From Pempheris klunzingeri (taxonomy: Eukaryota; Chordata; Actinopteri; Acropomatiformes; Pempheridae), in NCBI RefSeq assembly GCF_042242105.1, contig NC_092032.1:7352415-7416414 (forward strand): a stretch of DNA of 64,000 nucleotides, read 5' to 3'. Shown here one piece after another: positions 39,401 through 53,739 of this stretch. How positions within the stretch are numbered: the stretch's first letter is position 1; the number at the start of each line of letters is the position of its first letter. The notes under the pieces were generated by a model that searched no databases, was not told the DNA's origin, and worked only from the letters and a program-made list of their open reading frames with translations. Made by a program: the position numbers and the translations under genes.

Positions 39401-40385
39401 ACAGATTTCAATGTGCTTTTTCACTTCTACATTCTCACATTAAATGACTCATGCAAAAACCACCTGTATGAATAGATTTCTTCTTATGTGTCACATACAC
39501 TTAATTTAACAGAATATGTGGCATTCAACAGTTTTCTCAAACTTGATGTTTTCTTTTTCTCTCAGCTAAGGATGAAGTTCACGAGTGGTCCACATCTATC
39601 GTATGAGACATCTTCCGACAGTCTGCCTTTCTCCACAGGGGGGAAAAACATTCATTTGATCTGAAATCACAATCAATCAAAACATAATATGAAAAGCACT
39701 TTGCGCTGAGAAGTCAATATTATGTATGCAATTAGTGCATGAAAAAAAGACTTCAGCCTTCAGATTGAACAGAAGTACAGAGAACTGTTGCTATGGAGAC
39801 TATACACCGTCTCGTGGCAGATTTCAGAATGTTGCAACTAGCTGCAAGTTTGTTGTTGTGAGTCTTTGGTCTGATTACGCACCTTTTAATGTCCTTCCTG
39901 CTCTGTCCTTCCCGCTTCAAAAACAAACGCACGCTCTGGTCTGGTCACCCTCTTTCTCTTGGGGTTCCACTTAGCAATCACCCTTGAAGCCTGGAGCACT
40001 TTGGCTGATTTGCAGCGTTTTTCTGCCGCATTTACTTTCAGGGTTTGAGTGTTCATAACTATGCATCGTTTTTGTTTTGGCTTTTTGCAGCATTTTTTCT
40101 ATGTTTCCTTTGTTGTAGCCTATTTGTTTAGGACTTTCATATGTGCTTTAGAAGTGGCATTATTTCTGACACTAAAGAACAAATCTGTTCTTGGCTGTTG
40201 TAGCGTGTTGGCCACAGCCATCTGGGCAGGTAGAGCGCTGCTGCTGATGTGGTTAAAAGGACTGATGTGGTTAAAAGGACAGGACTGAACCAAAACAGTA
40301 AAGTTATGGACCCAAAAACCAAGACAATACAAGACAAGACACCATACAGACTCAGGCAATAACTCTGCGTGAGCTCTGTGTGAGC

Positions 40386-40730
40386 CATCCATTTTCTATA
40401 CTGGTTATCCGTCAGGGTCGCGGGGGGAGCTGGAGCCTATCCCAGCTGACTTCGGGCAAGAGGCGGGGTACACCCTGGACTGGTCGCCAGCCAATCGCAG
40501 GGCCACATACAGAGACAGAGACAGACAGACAACCTTTCACTCTCACACTCACACCTACGGGCAATTTAGAGTTACCAATTAACCTAATGTGCATGTCTTT
40601 GGATTGTGGGAGGAAGCCGGAGTACCCGGAGAGAACCCACGCTAGCATGGGGAGAACATGCAAACTCCACACAGAAACACCTTCTTGCTGTGAGGCAACA
40701 GTGCTAACCACAGCACCACCATGCTGCCAT
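40386..40730 (-). mobile_element. tRNA-headed SINE, minus orientation, B box deleted
   Basis: On the minus strand the element starts with a tRNA-like head (GTGGTTAGCACTGTTGCCTC at about 40709-40690). It continues through the familiar body (GGAGTTTGCATGTTCTCCCC, then a TTAGGTTAATTGGTAACTC stretch) and ends in GAAAATGGATGG near 40386. In family copies a GGTTCGAATCC B box follows the head. Here AAGGTG runs straight into TTTCTGTGTGG, so the Pol III B box is missing. Plus-strand frames open through it (40380-40865) are by-products of the repeat. Confidence 0.8.
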
Positions 40731-42906
40731 GGTAGACTCCTTTTACATATAAGTAGTCACGGGAGCGATTGTTACATAAAACTATTGATTATAGCAGCTT
40801 TAGAAAGGTTTACAAAGCGACATGTTATTTCCAAGATCAAAACAAGTTCTCTTTTCTCCTTTTGACCTTGAGTTCTAACACATTCTTTACTGAAAGCAAA
40901 AGGAAATTACAGTTTCAGAAAAGGCAATAAAGACAGTATCCAGAGAGGCTACAGAAGATATTGTTTGATGTTCATATGTTGGATATTTCGATCTGAATAG
41001 TGTTTGTTTACAGCCCAAGGCTATTATTCATCATACTGCCATAAGTTTATTCATTAATTCATGCATTTATTATGTTTGTGATCAAATACATGGGCCTACA
41101 CATTCAAAGGCACAAAGAAGTCTACATGCTCACATAAGCAGAAAGGCTCGGACAGACACTAGCGCTGGTAGAAGTGACTGTGGAGATTGATTTGACCCAT
41201 CATGACACTAGGCTGCAACAAAGGTGAGAGTGGTAGAAAAGTTGCTTTTGAACTGCATGCTGAACACACTTTGCTGCAAGGTTTGAGCTCCTCTGAAGTC
41301 ACACTGTACATCAAATTGACAAGAGGTAGATGAATGCTCCCCTACTGACCTTTAAGACGTAGCAGAGATACAGAGAATAAAGCCACGCACTTTATCAGAT
41401 CACTTCACTACCGACATGCTTGAATCAATAAGTGGACAATAGAGAATGCCTCTTCCAATAAAACTAATAATAGACTGGGGCAGGGCGGAGGCAGAGAACA
41501 TACAGTCGCGCCTGTGAGCTCATAGTTTGTCCTTTCATTTTCTTTCTTGCCTGCAGCCTCTATTGTTTTCTCTTTATCTTTATCTTTTCTGCTGCCTCTC
41601 TGATATCTCTGACTCTCCACAGTCTGCTCATTCTCTCTTTTTTTGCAGCTCTCCGTCATTACGATGGAGAGCCTCCATTAACGACACTGTTATTTCTTAG
41701 TTCCTCACTCTGCTATTTTTAGATCTCACTTCATCTTAGGTTAAAAAGACTAACTGACTGAATGGTAACTTCATTTTCAAAGAACATGAAGCCAGCAGCT
41801 CCTCTAAGAGCCTGTCACTTTCTGCCCTTTCTATCTGCACTTCCTCCATCACAGTCTGTTTGCTCTCGCCTGGCTGTTTGCTATCTGTCTTCTTCGCCTG
41901 TTATCCAGCTCAGTGTCTGTCTGCCTATTTCCCCCTCTCTCTGCCTCTCCGACCTGCCTAGTGACCCAGTCATTCTGGTTTTCATTCCAGCTGTGCTTCC
42001 ATTTGCTGAAAAGGAGAATGGACTGCTCTGCAAAGACATACACTCCTTGAGAAAGGTGCACTTCTTCCTCTGACACTCGCAGGTAAAAATGCTGCGAGTA
42101 AGCAGGATTGTGGTTAAAGTCACCCACAAATTCTTAATAAAAGATCAATTACTGTATACTCAGTATCAGTGCCAAATCAGTCCAACTTCCCAGTTTCTTT
42201 CAAGTGCATTTCACTGTTATGTTTGACAAGAATTTCAGTTTTTGCCTTAGTCATTTACTGAAATGAATTGTAGTTGCTGTAAAGTCACATTTTTGTCCTT
42301 TTGTTTAACTTTTATTTTAGACAAGATTTAGTCAGTGGAACTCAGCTTTAATTTCCTTATGATTTTAGTCAATGTTTTGGTCATTATTTCCTCTGACAGT
42401 TCCAGGATATTATAATGGATTTTGTTGAGGGCTATATCTCTTGGCTGTAAAAGTTACAATGAGAAATAAACTGATCTTGATCTATATGTTTATTCATCGA
42501 GGATGAGAATATATTTCTGACTCACTGAACTCCTTTCATATCATATAAAACTGATAAAACTGTTAGACAAAGTGCAATACAGTCATACTTCCCTCACAGG
42601 TCACATTTATTTTCTGCCTGTATCTAGTACAAAACAGTCCTTCATAGCCTCTGCATGCTGTGGTTGTGCAAAACATCTGACATTATTGATGTTTTAGATG
42701 TTATAGTAGTCAGATTATCGGCCTATGAAGGGCTCCTCTGTCACTGTGCAGTGTGATGAATTATAGTAAAGGTCACAGCCAGCTGCTGCTGTATGGCAAG
42801 TTTGTGTGGTGAGGGCTTGTGCCCATTTAGATGGTGGGATGAAGCGCTTGTGTGGTGAGAGAAAAAAAACTCTAGACTGTATAAAAGAGGCTGATGTTGC
42901 CACTAT

Positions 42907-42909
<3 letters not shown>

Positions 42910-42967
<58 letters not shown>
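42910..42967. repeat. (TG)29 microsatellite
   Basis: 58 bp of uninterrupted TG, then imperfect GTGTGAGTGCGTG continuing to about 42990. Confidence 0.97.
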
Positions 42968-42969
<2 letters not shown>

Positions 42970-44394
42970 TGCGTGTGTGAGTGCATACGTGTTTTCAGTC
43001 TCGTTATTATAATTCATTTAAGCAGAAGTCCAACAGGATTTGCGGCTTCATTAAGTAAAGCCTTCCTGTTTTCTACCAGAGTGTAATTGAATGTAAGCAA
43101 ATATCCGGCAGCCTCCAAGGGTTTTCATTACTGTCTTTTAGGTTTTTTTCATATGATTCATTGATGGTATGGGGTGTTTTGGTTGTTAAATAAATGTGGC
43201 CAGAGAGGTGTAACATCTTGAATATTAAATGTTGAGTTTGAAATTCAGTCAAAATCTAATCTCTTAAAGTGAAGATGGGAATTGGTGTCAGCACTGTGAA
43301 CCAGTTGTCAACTTGTAGGCATTTTTGACAACAATCAGATTAATGTTATCACTTGGGTCAGTTTAATGACAATAGTTTTTCTGTGAATTATTCTGGTGTG
43401 TTCAGTGCTCAGTAAGGTTTACACCAAACCGTGGCAGCCTCTTTCCTTTCCACCTTCCTTTGAGCCTGGGCGTCTCATTAACTGTGAAGAAAGGCTGCGC
43501 TGATTCTTTGAGATGGTTGGAAATAGTTTCATTTAGGGGACAGCACAATGGAAGCTTATCACAAGCTAGAGGATGAATAATAACAGCGTGCTTCTTTATT
43601 ACTCCCTGAAAGGAAATAGGGAGATCAGAGACTCATCAGTTGTAAAACAAGCCCTCCATGGCTGGAAGGGATTTACTTGCTTTCTCCAGAGCCCTTGAGA
43701 TTTGCAAATATCTGACCTGAACCTGGATGATGTTGATGAAAGACAGTGCCACAATTTCCTTGGGTCACCCAGATGCGATTGAAAAGCTTTTGTCAAAACA
43801 GCCTTTCCTGTTCCTCAGAGTGAAACAGCAGGGGTGTATACCAATTAACGAATTTCTCCCAAAATGTGAAAGTGAAAGCCTCCTAAACAAAACTGTGCTT
43901 GCAGCAGCAACAAATGGAACAGAAGAGTGTGACATGTTTGCAAATTAACTGCAAGCTGCATTTTGTGTTTTTCTACTTTTTATGCTTCATAAATTTGCTG
44001 TGTTTTTTTAATTTGCAGTAAGCGATGAATGCTGACATAACAGAGTGAATTCCATCTGAAAGCACTCTATGTGAGGGAGTGATTTTTATTCCTGACACCA
44101 TGGTGTTGTAAGTAAGTTTGAAGAAATGTGTGTAATTCTATTAATAATGAGGAACAGGTCAATGCCTCTGAGCCTTACATCAAACAAATTATGTTCTGTG
44201 GTGGGTAGGAGTGAAAAGTCAGAAAGCATAGGACCAAAATGGATTATTCTGATTGTAATTCATTATTAATCCTATTTAATTATTAATTATTCTACCTTTT
44301 CCGAGCCACCTTATTAGATTATCACTGTCTACAAGCTGGGGTATCTCATGCAGAGATAGCCAGGGATGGCAGTGTTTAATTTTCAGTTTGTTGA

Positions 44395-45095
44395 CCAGGT
44401 GAATCTTTGCTGATCCCCCGACTCTTCCTCTAGCTTCACCATGAGCTTGACATTTGTGGTTGTGAGTAAAATGTCTCCACAACTTTTTTGGATGGATTAC
44501 CTTTAAATTTCAGTCATGCATGTTCCCCTGATGAATGGCATGAACTTTACAGTAATCACTGCAGCGATCGCTTAACTCTTCATCAAGCATCACTTTGAAC
44601 TGTTTTATATTTCGGTCGGTTCTTAATTAATACAGGCCTTATGGCTTGCAATTAAATGTGGTACAGACATTCATAGACCTCGAGGATGAATCCTAATGAC
44701 ATCAGTAGCGGCACCTGCACCGACATTCACAGCTACCAGAGGATAAGTCTTATTACTTTGGTGATCCTCTGAGTTTGGCCACCATCAGACTGACTGAGTG
44801 AAATACCTGGCAAAGATTGGATTACTTGCTGTAATATTTGGTACATTCATGATCTCAGGATGAATCATAATATTTTTACTGCTTAACTTTTCATCTAGCT
44901 ACCATCAGATCAAGAAAACACTTGTGATTAAATGTCTCATAGTGCTAATTAGCAAATGTTAGCATGCTAGCACGCAAAACCACAATGGTGAGCATGGTAA
45001 ACATTATACCTGCTGAACATCAGCATGTTAGCTAGCAGGTCAACTCATCACTGTTCTAAAATGAAGCCTCACAGAGCTGCCAACACTGCTGTGCA
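44395..45095 (+). repeat. Percomorph dispersed repeat, copy 2, with internally repeated units
   Basis: The most complete of three copies. Units of roughly 100-150 bp recur, each with a TGATCC or similar, CT(C/G)A...TTT, CTAGC(T/A)...CCATCA-type core and a GGTACAnnCATTCAT core (for example near 44660 and 44840). It ends in a module rich in GCTAGC/GCATGCTAGC (44950-45040) and GAAGCCTCACAGAGCTGCC. No coding capacity. Confidence 0.6.
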
Positions 45096-45111
45096 TGCTT
45101 AGTTTTCATAT

Positions 45112-45170
45112 TGTGTGTGTGTGCGTGCGTGCATGCGTGTGTGTGTGTGTGTGTGTGTGTAGAGAGAGAG
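45112..45170. repeat. Compound (TG)n(AG)5 microsatellite
   Basis: TG repeats interrupted by GCGTGCGTGCATGC, followed by AGAGAGAGAG. Confidence 0.95.
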
Positions 45171-47869
45171 GACAGGTGCTTCCTCCATTTGCAGCTCTTC
45201 TCCACTGACCTTCGCCCTTAAGAAAATAACTTCACATGCACTGATATCAATAGCGCACACACTGACACACACATGTACAGCCCACACCCACATCCAAATT
45301 GTGTCCAGATATTTTTTTCTTATTATTTTTAGCTGATTGAGTCATGGCTTCCCCCATTGTTCAAGATTAACACTCTTGTTCAAAGCTGTTTATGAAAGGT
45401 TTGATAAAGCCCGAAAAAGCAGGAGTAGCCTCAGTAGGTGTTGTTATTCCTAGGTCACATATTTTGTGCTATTTTAACATGGCCTTAACTGGGACAATAA
45501 ACAATGTTTTCTTCCCCTCTGAGACCATTGTAAAGGTTTGAATAGAGATACTGATTATATCACTTTTCCCCACTGTGCTAATTGTCGAATCAGTGCAAAT
45601 AGCAGCATTAGCAGGCATCTCAGCGTGTTCAGGACAAACAGAAATGATTTTTCATCAAATGCAATCAGCCAAACAAAAGAACATTGGTAACTCTTAGTTC
45701 CAGTCAAATAGCACGAATAGAGAGTAAATAGGTTGTGCAATACTGATTACTTGGTACATATATGAATATTAAGTATAAGAATATCAGTGTAGGACTAATC
45801 AGTCCTATGCGAATAGTCACATTGTCATATAGAATAGAGTTAGAAAGTTAGAATGGAAGCAGATTATTATTGTAAGAGAAGAATCTGAAGCTGCTACTGC
45901 GTGGGACAACATCAACATTCACCTCTTCTCACTCTTGACACAGATACAGTAAATACAATTTCCACAGGATGGGTGACTCAGCGCAGGCACGTGCAGGACA
46001 GCCCTGTCTGGAAAGCCTGTCAATGGCTTTCCAATCTGTCCAGAACTTCCCAAAGAGCTCCTCCAGCCAGCACAGGGAGGTTTGGAGAGGCTGAAGGCCG
46101 GAAGACAAGTCTGAGCTGCAGGAGGCGAATATTAAAGGAAACAGGAACACATTTGTCCAAAGCTCCAGGTGCTGCAGGCATGATAATGGTTGTACAGTCT
46201 GTAGTCTGACTAACTTTACTCTTAACAAAGTTCACAGACCGAGCCATATCCTCTATATGAAGGAAGAGGAAACTTTTCATCTGGTAATAAGTAATTTATG
46301 ACCTCTGTAGCACCAGTAAGAATTACATTCGATGATCAATGCAAATAAATGAAATGTCAAATCACTATGTTGTTGTTCTAGTTTTTACTCGTCTTATGTC
46401 TAAACGTAATATCTTGTTTTTACCTGGAAGCACATTTAAAACATAAAAGAAAATCACAGTCTTAAAAACCTATTTTTTCAATCAGCTTCAATCTCTCTGC
46501 TTGTCTGATCACATGAACACACAATGTTCCCTTTGATGGCTACATGCATAGGCTGCATATATATTGTAACCCTTAATGCATAAGTCAATACATAAATGCA
46601 TAAATCAAGCTTCGAAATTGCAATAAAGAACATTGAGTATTTAAACACAATAAATAATTGTGCCATCAAGGCAACAGGAATCATTTATTCCTGTTCAGTT
46701 TCATGTTAAAACTGCATGAATCATTTGTTGCCAGTAAACACAACTTTGACATGCTATTACCTAATGCCAATGTCAAGTCAATGACAGATCCAGCAAAGGC
46801 AGAAGAACATTACCACTGATTTGGCATCATGGTTCATCTCAAAAGGCTTTACAAGTCCCCGCATTTGCAAAGTACACAGACTTGCCACTATACAGCATTG
46901 GTTAACACGATTGGTTGAAGCTGCTATCTTCATTTCTTTGCACGTATGAAGCACGTGCAAATACCCGTGCCGCTGGCTTGTGCTTGACTGCAGGGAGGGA
47001 GAGGAGAGAGCGGAGAGCTGCAGTTACCTCATGTAAATGAATTAAATAGCCTAATGCAAGATGACTCGCATGACTGAGAAAGAAAAGTAATGTTGACTTC
47101 ACACAGGACACAAACATCGGTCTCTTGAAAGCCCTGGGTTGGACCGCTGTTGGAGCTGCACTGGGTTTATCTGAGCTTTTTTTTTTTTAGCTACGTGTTG
47201 CAAATAGAAATGATGCTGATGAAAGTGATGCACTAATTAACTGGAACTGCAGAGTTGAGTGATGATTTTCTTTGAGTTTTGACCGATGACACCAGTCATC
47301 AGGGATCTGTGATCTGCTGTTAATACAGAACTATTACTTAGAGCAGTAATTCAATCCACTCCTAGAGTGAGACTGTGTAGTCTCATTGAATTAGGACAGA
47401 TCACAGACCTGCAAGTGAGGCATGTCTTGTTCATCCTGCGCTCACAGGTCTCAGAACATACAAATAAAGTTCATTTAAAATGGTGTAAAACGTCAAATAT
47501 ATCAACAGTGAGTCAAAAGGTTCATTCCTCATGCATCCTCCCAGCTAATATGTAATGCGTCTATCTTTAAATTGAAGGCTTGGATTGTCCATTTCATTTA
47601 AGAGTGAGGTTGTGCAATTAGACCGCTTAATCCCCTCTTGAGTGTTACATTGTAATTTATTCTGCTCATGCATGCATGAATTATATACATTTTTTTAAAA
47701 TCCCTTTTGTTCTTCATCTCTTTGTGATATACTCATATAATCATTAAATACAATGACATCTAAACAATGCATTACATTTGAGATGATATATATAATGATG
47801 CCTCTCATTTTGAATTTTATAATATATGTAATGTTAATGTTGTTTACAGCCATGCTACTGGCTCTGTTA

Positions 47870-48320
47870 TGCTGTACTTAGGCATACACTGAGGCTAAAT
47901 GCTAATGTCTGTGCGTACTAACATACTGATGTTTAGCAAGTGTTATCTTTACAGTATTCACTGTCTCAAGTTAGTCTTTTAGCATGCGAACATTTACTAT
48001 TTAGCACCAAACACAAAGCATAAATGAGGCTGATGGGAATGTAATTCATTTTGCAGGCATTGGGTCATAAACCAAAGTATCGGGCAAATTACAATTTTGA
48101 CAGCAAAATTCAGTAGGATCGCCAAAGTGATAGGGGTTCATCTTCTGGTAACCATGAATATATGCACCAAGCCTATCCATCAAGTAGATTCTACAGTGTC
48201 AAGTCAAGATAAATGAAAACTTAAATCTGCAGGTGCCACTACCGACATCATTACGATATGAATGTCTGTACCATATTCATTTGAAATCAATCCAAGGGTT
48301 GTTGAGACACTGACAAAGCT
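47870..48320 (-). repeat. Percomorph dispersed repeat, copy 3 (reverse orientation)
   Basis: Contains the GCTAATGTCTG, AGCACCAAACACAAAGCA, GGCTGATGGGAATGTAAT, TCATAAACCAAAGTAT and ATGAATGTCTGTACCA modules seen in family copies, in the opposite orientation to the 44.4-kb copy. Borders are approximate. Confidence 0.6.
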
Positions 48321-51300
48321 TCCCCAAAAGCTGTTAGCAGGGCTAAAAATACCAGCAGTAACAAAGAAATAACAGAAATACCAAACCATTCAAAGCGGCC
48401 ATGGGCTCTTTCATTGCTTTGTACTGTATGTATTATAGGCAAAGCAGGCACTGAAATCCTGTTGGGAATAGAAAGGAAAAAAACACTCAAATGAGGGTTT
48501 AACTGCTAATTAGTTCCTGATAGATCATTGTGTGTCTACATCTTTTTGCCCAGTGACAGAAAATCGAACTGCTCATTTCTTCATATCAGCCAACACACTG
48601 AAAGAAGTAGGAGATGAAATAGAGAATCAGTGAGGGGAGGCCTCGCTCCTTAAAGGCATAGCCCAATCTGTCTCCATCTATTTCATTTAAAAATCAAAAG
48701 GTCGCTGTTGAAGGATGTGCTTCTTTTTCACTCTGTAGTTCTCCATCTCTACAGATCATTAATATATCTAAGATGGCCATACTTTAAACGTTTCATTAGA
48801 GCGTGGAGGCAATGGTGCTGTACAGATGGAGACAGATGTAGGAGGCTCCACCAATCTCGTTGTTAGAATAATTACAAAGTTCTCATATTTAATTTGACCT
48901 TCTGAGCTCAATCTTAGAAACCTCAGAACTGTAGAAGCTGGCGCATAACCTCTCATTATATTGTCATTGTTTCATGTTCCTCTTTTTCTGACAGGATTCA
49001 GTGTATGACAATGAAAGTGCCATTAAAAACTCAGTGTAGCCCAGGCTGAATTCATCATTATTTTGGCTTCTGAGCGAAGGTTGTTCATAAAATTGTAATC
49101 GGGTTGTTTGCAAACTACATGATCTACAATTACCAAAAGCTGTATAAGATGTCAAGGACTAGGATGAGAGTGTGTAGAAAATGGGTAGAGCGATAAATGG
49201 ATGTAAAAAGCAGTGACTCATATTAGCTCTTGGGCAATAGTTAAAATCAGCTTACCACCTCTCCTCCTGACCTTACCTCAGCAAACTATCTAAAGAAATA
49301 GCAAAAAGAAACACAGAATGCTGTTTATGTCAGCGGGTTATTTATCTTTTCTGCACACCTTAGAAAGGTGTGTGGGGATAAAGCAGGAGAGAGCAGTGAT
49401 ATTATTAATATTTGACCTGCTCCGGAAGACCTCAGGATTAAAACACGAGCTGCAGTCAGCAGAAGTTGAGGGTGCAGGCAGCTGTGGTGCTGTTATTAGA
49501 CCTGGTATCTGCTGTGGAGCTGTCTTAGCTGATTGAAGACAAACATTTAATTTAGTACACTGTATATGGAGAGCATTATGTGATAATAGAATGTGGTTTG
49601 GGGAAGATTGTCAGTTTAAGAAATGAGAACAATGACATTACTGCCTCATTTACATTTTGCATTAACATGGATAAGGTAAAACACATGTTAATGCAAAGTG
49701 TAAATGCACACAGAACACATTGTGATCAGATATCAGTCAGGTATTAACGCAGTCAGTGCAGTTGAAAGGTCCCCCAAGCATTTCTGCAAGATCACTGACA
49801 GCATAGTTTGTCTGGTTCTCTCTGGCATACAGTTTCTTAGATCATGTAATCTAATCGCAGGGCTGTTGGATCAATGCAGGCTAATGCGGATATAACAGGA
49901 TGAGGTTTCAAACAGACTAATTGGAGAGAAACAACATGAGACGACATCATACGATCGATCTCACTAAGTCTCTTCAATGTAATCCTTCACAAATGAAAGA
50001 ACCTCTGGTGGTTCAGATGACTTTCCTGAGGTGTCGCCTCTCTGATGGTGTCACTGCTACATAACTTTATGCCAAATGAATCTGGAACTGGCTTTTAAAC
50101 CTGTCTGCAGAAGGGTGTGATCTTTACGCCACAGTCACAGCACAGTCTGACATCTACACAACACAGAGGCTTGTACAGTAAATGTGAGCTTTTGCAGACA
50201 CATTAGTTGAATGTGTACAAAGTGGCAGAATGTGCCTGAGATGTGCGACAGGATTTTGACCATCACAGGGCAGAGGGACAACTGTGTCACATATGTGTTC
50301 ACATTGAGTGAAACAGTGAGTGTTTTTAGTCACTTACTGCCTGACATGTCCTGTGTGGGGGAGGACATTTCAAAATTACACAGGTTAAAGGCACAGCACA
50401 AGCCATCAGTGCAAATGTAGACATTACTGACAGAGAGATAACAGATTGTGAAGCATTATATATCTATTTCTGACAGCTAGAGGGCAGAAGTTAGGACTAC
50501 CGGTGCACAAACATATACAAACCTGTCCCACATGTTCAGAATTAAAGTTAAGTCATACCAGTATTGTGGGAAAAATTTAATTCAGTGGAACGGGAATGGA
50601 TTCCCATCGCGAAGTGGACGTGAGGCTATTGTGGTTAGGCTACCAAACTGTCAATATCTACACTTTCTGATAAGGGAAGGAGACAAATCTTTGTCCGTGT
50701 GTGTATGCATCTGGGAGATAAAGCTCATATGGCAAACTGTGTACAATCTCTGCAGCAGTCGTCTCAGTAAACTCTCAAATTACTAATTATTTGTCACTGA
50801 GAAAGAAGACATCGACTCATCCGGAGAGCTGATCAATAATCATTGCTACAATTAAATTCCAAGCCATTTGAGAGGACACCTTCCTTTCCACCAACAGCTT
50901 GTTATACAAAACACCAAGTGTAATGGAAGTTTAACCCTCATGAAGCTGCCGATGGAAAGACATTTACACAAAGATACGTCAACGAGTTATAAAGGCCCTG
51001 TTGGTGGAGGTGTATTGGTGAATAACCTGCCCCTTATTGTCTTTCTGTTCTGAGGCTGTTTTTCTAAAATCTCAATCTCTGGAAATTGGAAACGACAAGG
51101 GAGCACTCATGTATGACTGCAGTCCAGACAGCAGGGATAATAGCTGTCATCTCTCATCGCCACCAGGAGAGGAAGTTATTGACACACTGAGTCAATAGAG
51201 AGTAACTGCAGCTGGAAGGATGCAATGAAGAATAAATCCTGACAGGACTTTCCTGTTGCCTACAAATAAAAACAGATAATATTACCCATAACTTCTTAAT

Positions 51301-53739
51301 ATGCAAACATACAGAAACAACTTCATCTTTACTCTGTGTGCATGCATGTGCTCTGTACAACACAGGTCTGTATACAGACTGCTGATGTAGAAGCTGAATT
51401 ACATTCTATTATGTATTATGCATGTCAAAAGATACTCACACAACAATGGTCAATGGTGTAGAAATGGAGGATGGATGCAGGATTATTTCATGGTGAGGTA
51501 GTTTTATTGAAAATACATGGCTGTTCTGTATCATAATATGATCTCATGCAGTCTTATTCAGATTGCTTCACAATATGTCTGTGTGTCCACCTTAACATTC
51601 ATACAGTTTTGCTCTTGGAGAATGATTAATGGGAGCAAAATAGGCAGCTGAGCTTTTAAATTTACATGCACTTCCACAAAAATGCTGATTCAGCTCTTGC
51701 ATGAGAAGCAAACAGTGCACAGCAGGATGATGCATGCTGGGAGCTACCTGCCTCTCCTTCTTCATGTCCTCTGCTGTGTAATTTGAATGCAAAAATAATT
51801 GACAGAAATAAATGAATAAATAAATAAACAACACAAAGTATGTTAGTTAATAGGTTCTTGTTAGGATGGAGCGTAGATCATTAAAGCCCTGAGGTGAAGC
51901 TGAAGATAAGAATAATAGCAAATCTTATTTGTGCACAGTGTTGTGTGATGTAAATAGATTTTTTAGTGAAGTGTTGTGTCCAGCATGTTTGAGTTGATTT
52001 CAAAGTAAATGTTAGAGTCAGTTTACCAGTCATGAGGAAAACTACTCAGCCTGTGAAAATAATGTCCTCTGAGGCACTGGAGGAACTCTGCCAATTCTGA
52101 GAAATTATTAGACTGATATATCTTCAGTGATCCCACTCACGGCTTAGAGACAATGCTTTGAGAGAAAGTCCATGTTAGAAACTGGGGTGTGGAGATGGAA
52201 AGACGTGTGCATTTACTTACTACTCATTACCTCAAAGGAGGTACAGGATTTAGAAGACTTGGGGCTTCACCCATAATTAGGGCTAAAAGTGAGGGCATTT
52301 TCATGTTAGCTGCTTCTATTTTGCCGATTCCATTCTTTTTTATTTGTCTATCACTAACACTTGAACTTGTGTCTCACTGATCACCATGGCCAATTTATAT
52401 TTATGCAATAAATGCATAATCAAAAACTGCACATAATCATCTTTCCACAAGTGGATGACAGTCGTACGACACTTAAGTCTACATGACTTTGTACGTGTGT
52501 ACACCCTCCACCCACCAACTGTCTGTATCCTTTCACTAATTTTTTATCCTTTCTCCCATGGTCTCCTTCATAATTCCTATAATTACCTCTCCACCCACTC
52601 TTCTTTCACTCTCTCAGCCCTTTCCTTTTCTTGCCATCTTTCATGGCTTTGTGGCACATCAGTCCTCTGATGTCCTCTTGCTGCTTCTTCCACTTTACCT
52701 CTCATTTTCTCCTGTACTTCCATGTCTCTAATCCTCTCCTCTGACGCTTCCTGTTTTTGACTCAGTGATGCACAGCAGCGGTCTCAATGGATCCAGGAAG
52801 AATCCCTTTTAATCTAATTACTTGTCTGCATAATGCTTGCATCCTCTGTGGCCAACGCAGACATCTATTAGTGGGAAATAATCCAAATGAAGTTGAGCAG
52901 CAGAGAAGGCCTTTTGAACCTGGAATTAAGTGGCGTTTGTGTGTAAGAGAGAATAGGTTGTATACAGTAGCTTCCCTGAAGATAAACTGTGCTGTAGTTA
53001 CACAAAGCAGGGGAATCCGAAATGGCTTTCATGACTGTTGATGCCTTGGAGCAGCCCATGTACATTAATCACAAGGCTTTGGATTGTGTTTCTGAGTGGA
53101 GGCAGTGTGGAGCTCAGCATTTAGATTGCCAGGCATCTTTCATAATTATGCTGAGCTTCAGCTGATGTTACACTCCCACGGGAGGGATTGTTCTCTGGGG
53201 GCTCAAGTGTGAGCCGATGTGTTTGAATCACACCAAGAAAATTAATATCGTAAACGGTGATTTGTGGGTTTATGAGGTTTGAGGCACTGATAGAGAAATA
53301 AATGCATTAGTAATAAGTTCTTCATATTTTAAATGACAAATTTTTAGATTTCCATTTTTAAATAAAATTCACAGATTTGTGTTGTGCTGTCAAAGCAATA
53401 TTGTGACGCCAGTATTGTCACATAGTGGGAGCGTTGTGTTTATTACTGTTATTTCTGTGAGAAAGAGAGAGGAACAGAAACTAGGAGGCCTTTGGGAACA
53501 GTAAGAGAGAAATGCTGCGGTTATTAGAAAGTTTACACTTTATTCTTGTTGGCAGGACAAACATGGACTTTAAGATTGTAATATTGGATGTATTTGATAT
53601 GAAATGTGGTTCAGACATTCATGTCTCCCTCAGCTGTAGTTACTTCATCTAGTAAAACCAGGCTCGTGTTTCATATCACATACTTGTTCTTGTAGTACAT
53701 ACAGTTCATCATAACATTGCACCTTGAACTTCGCAGTCC

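Noticed and set aside
40380..40865. 161-codon open frame on the plus strand
   Set aside because: It lies antisense across the SINE at 40386-40730; its peptide is translated repeat sequence.
42715..43017. 100-codon frame rich in Thr-His repeats, and its opposite-strand partner
   Set aside because: Translation of the (TG)n microsatellite.
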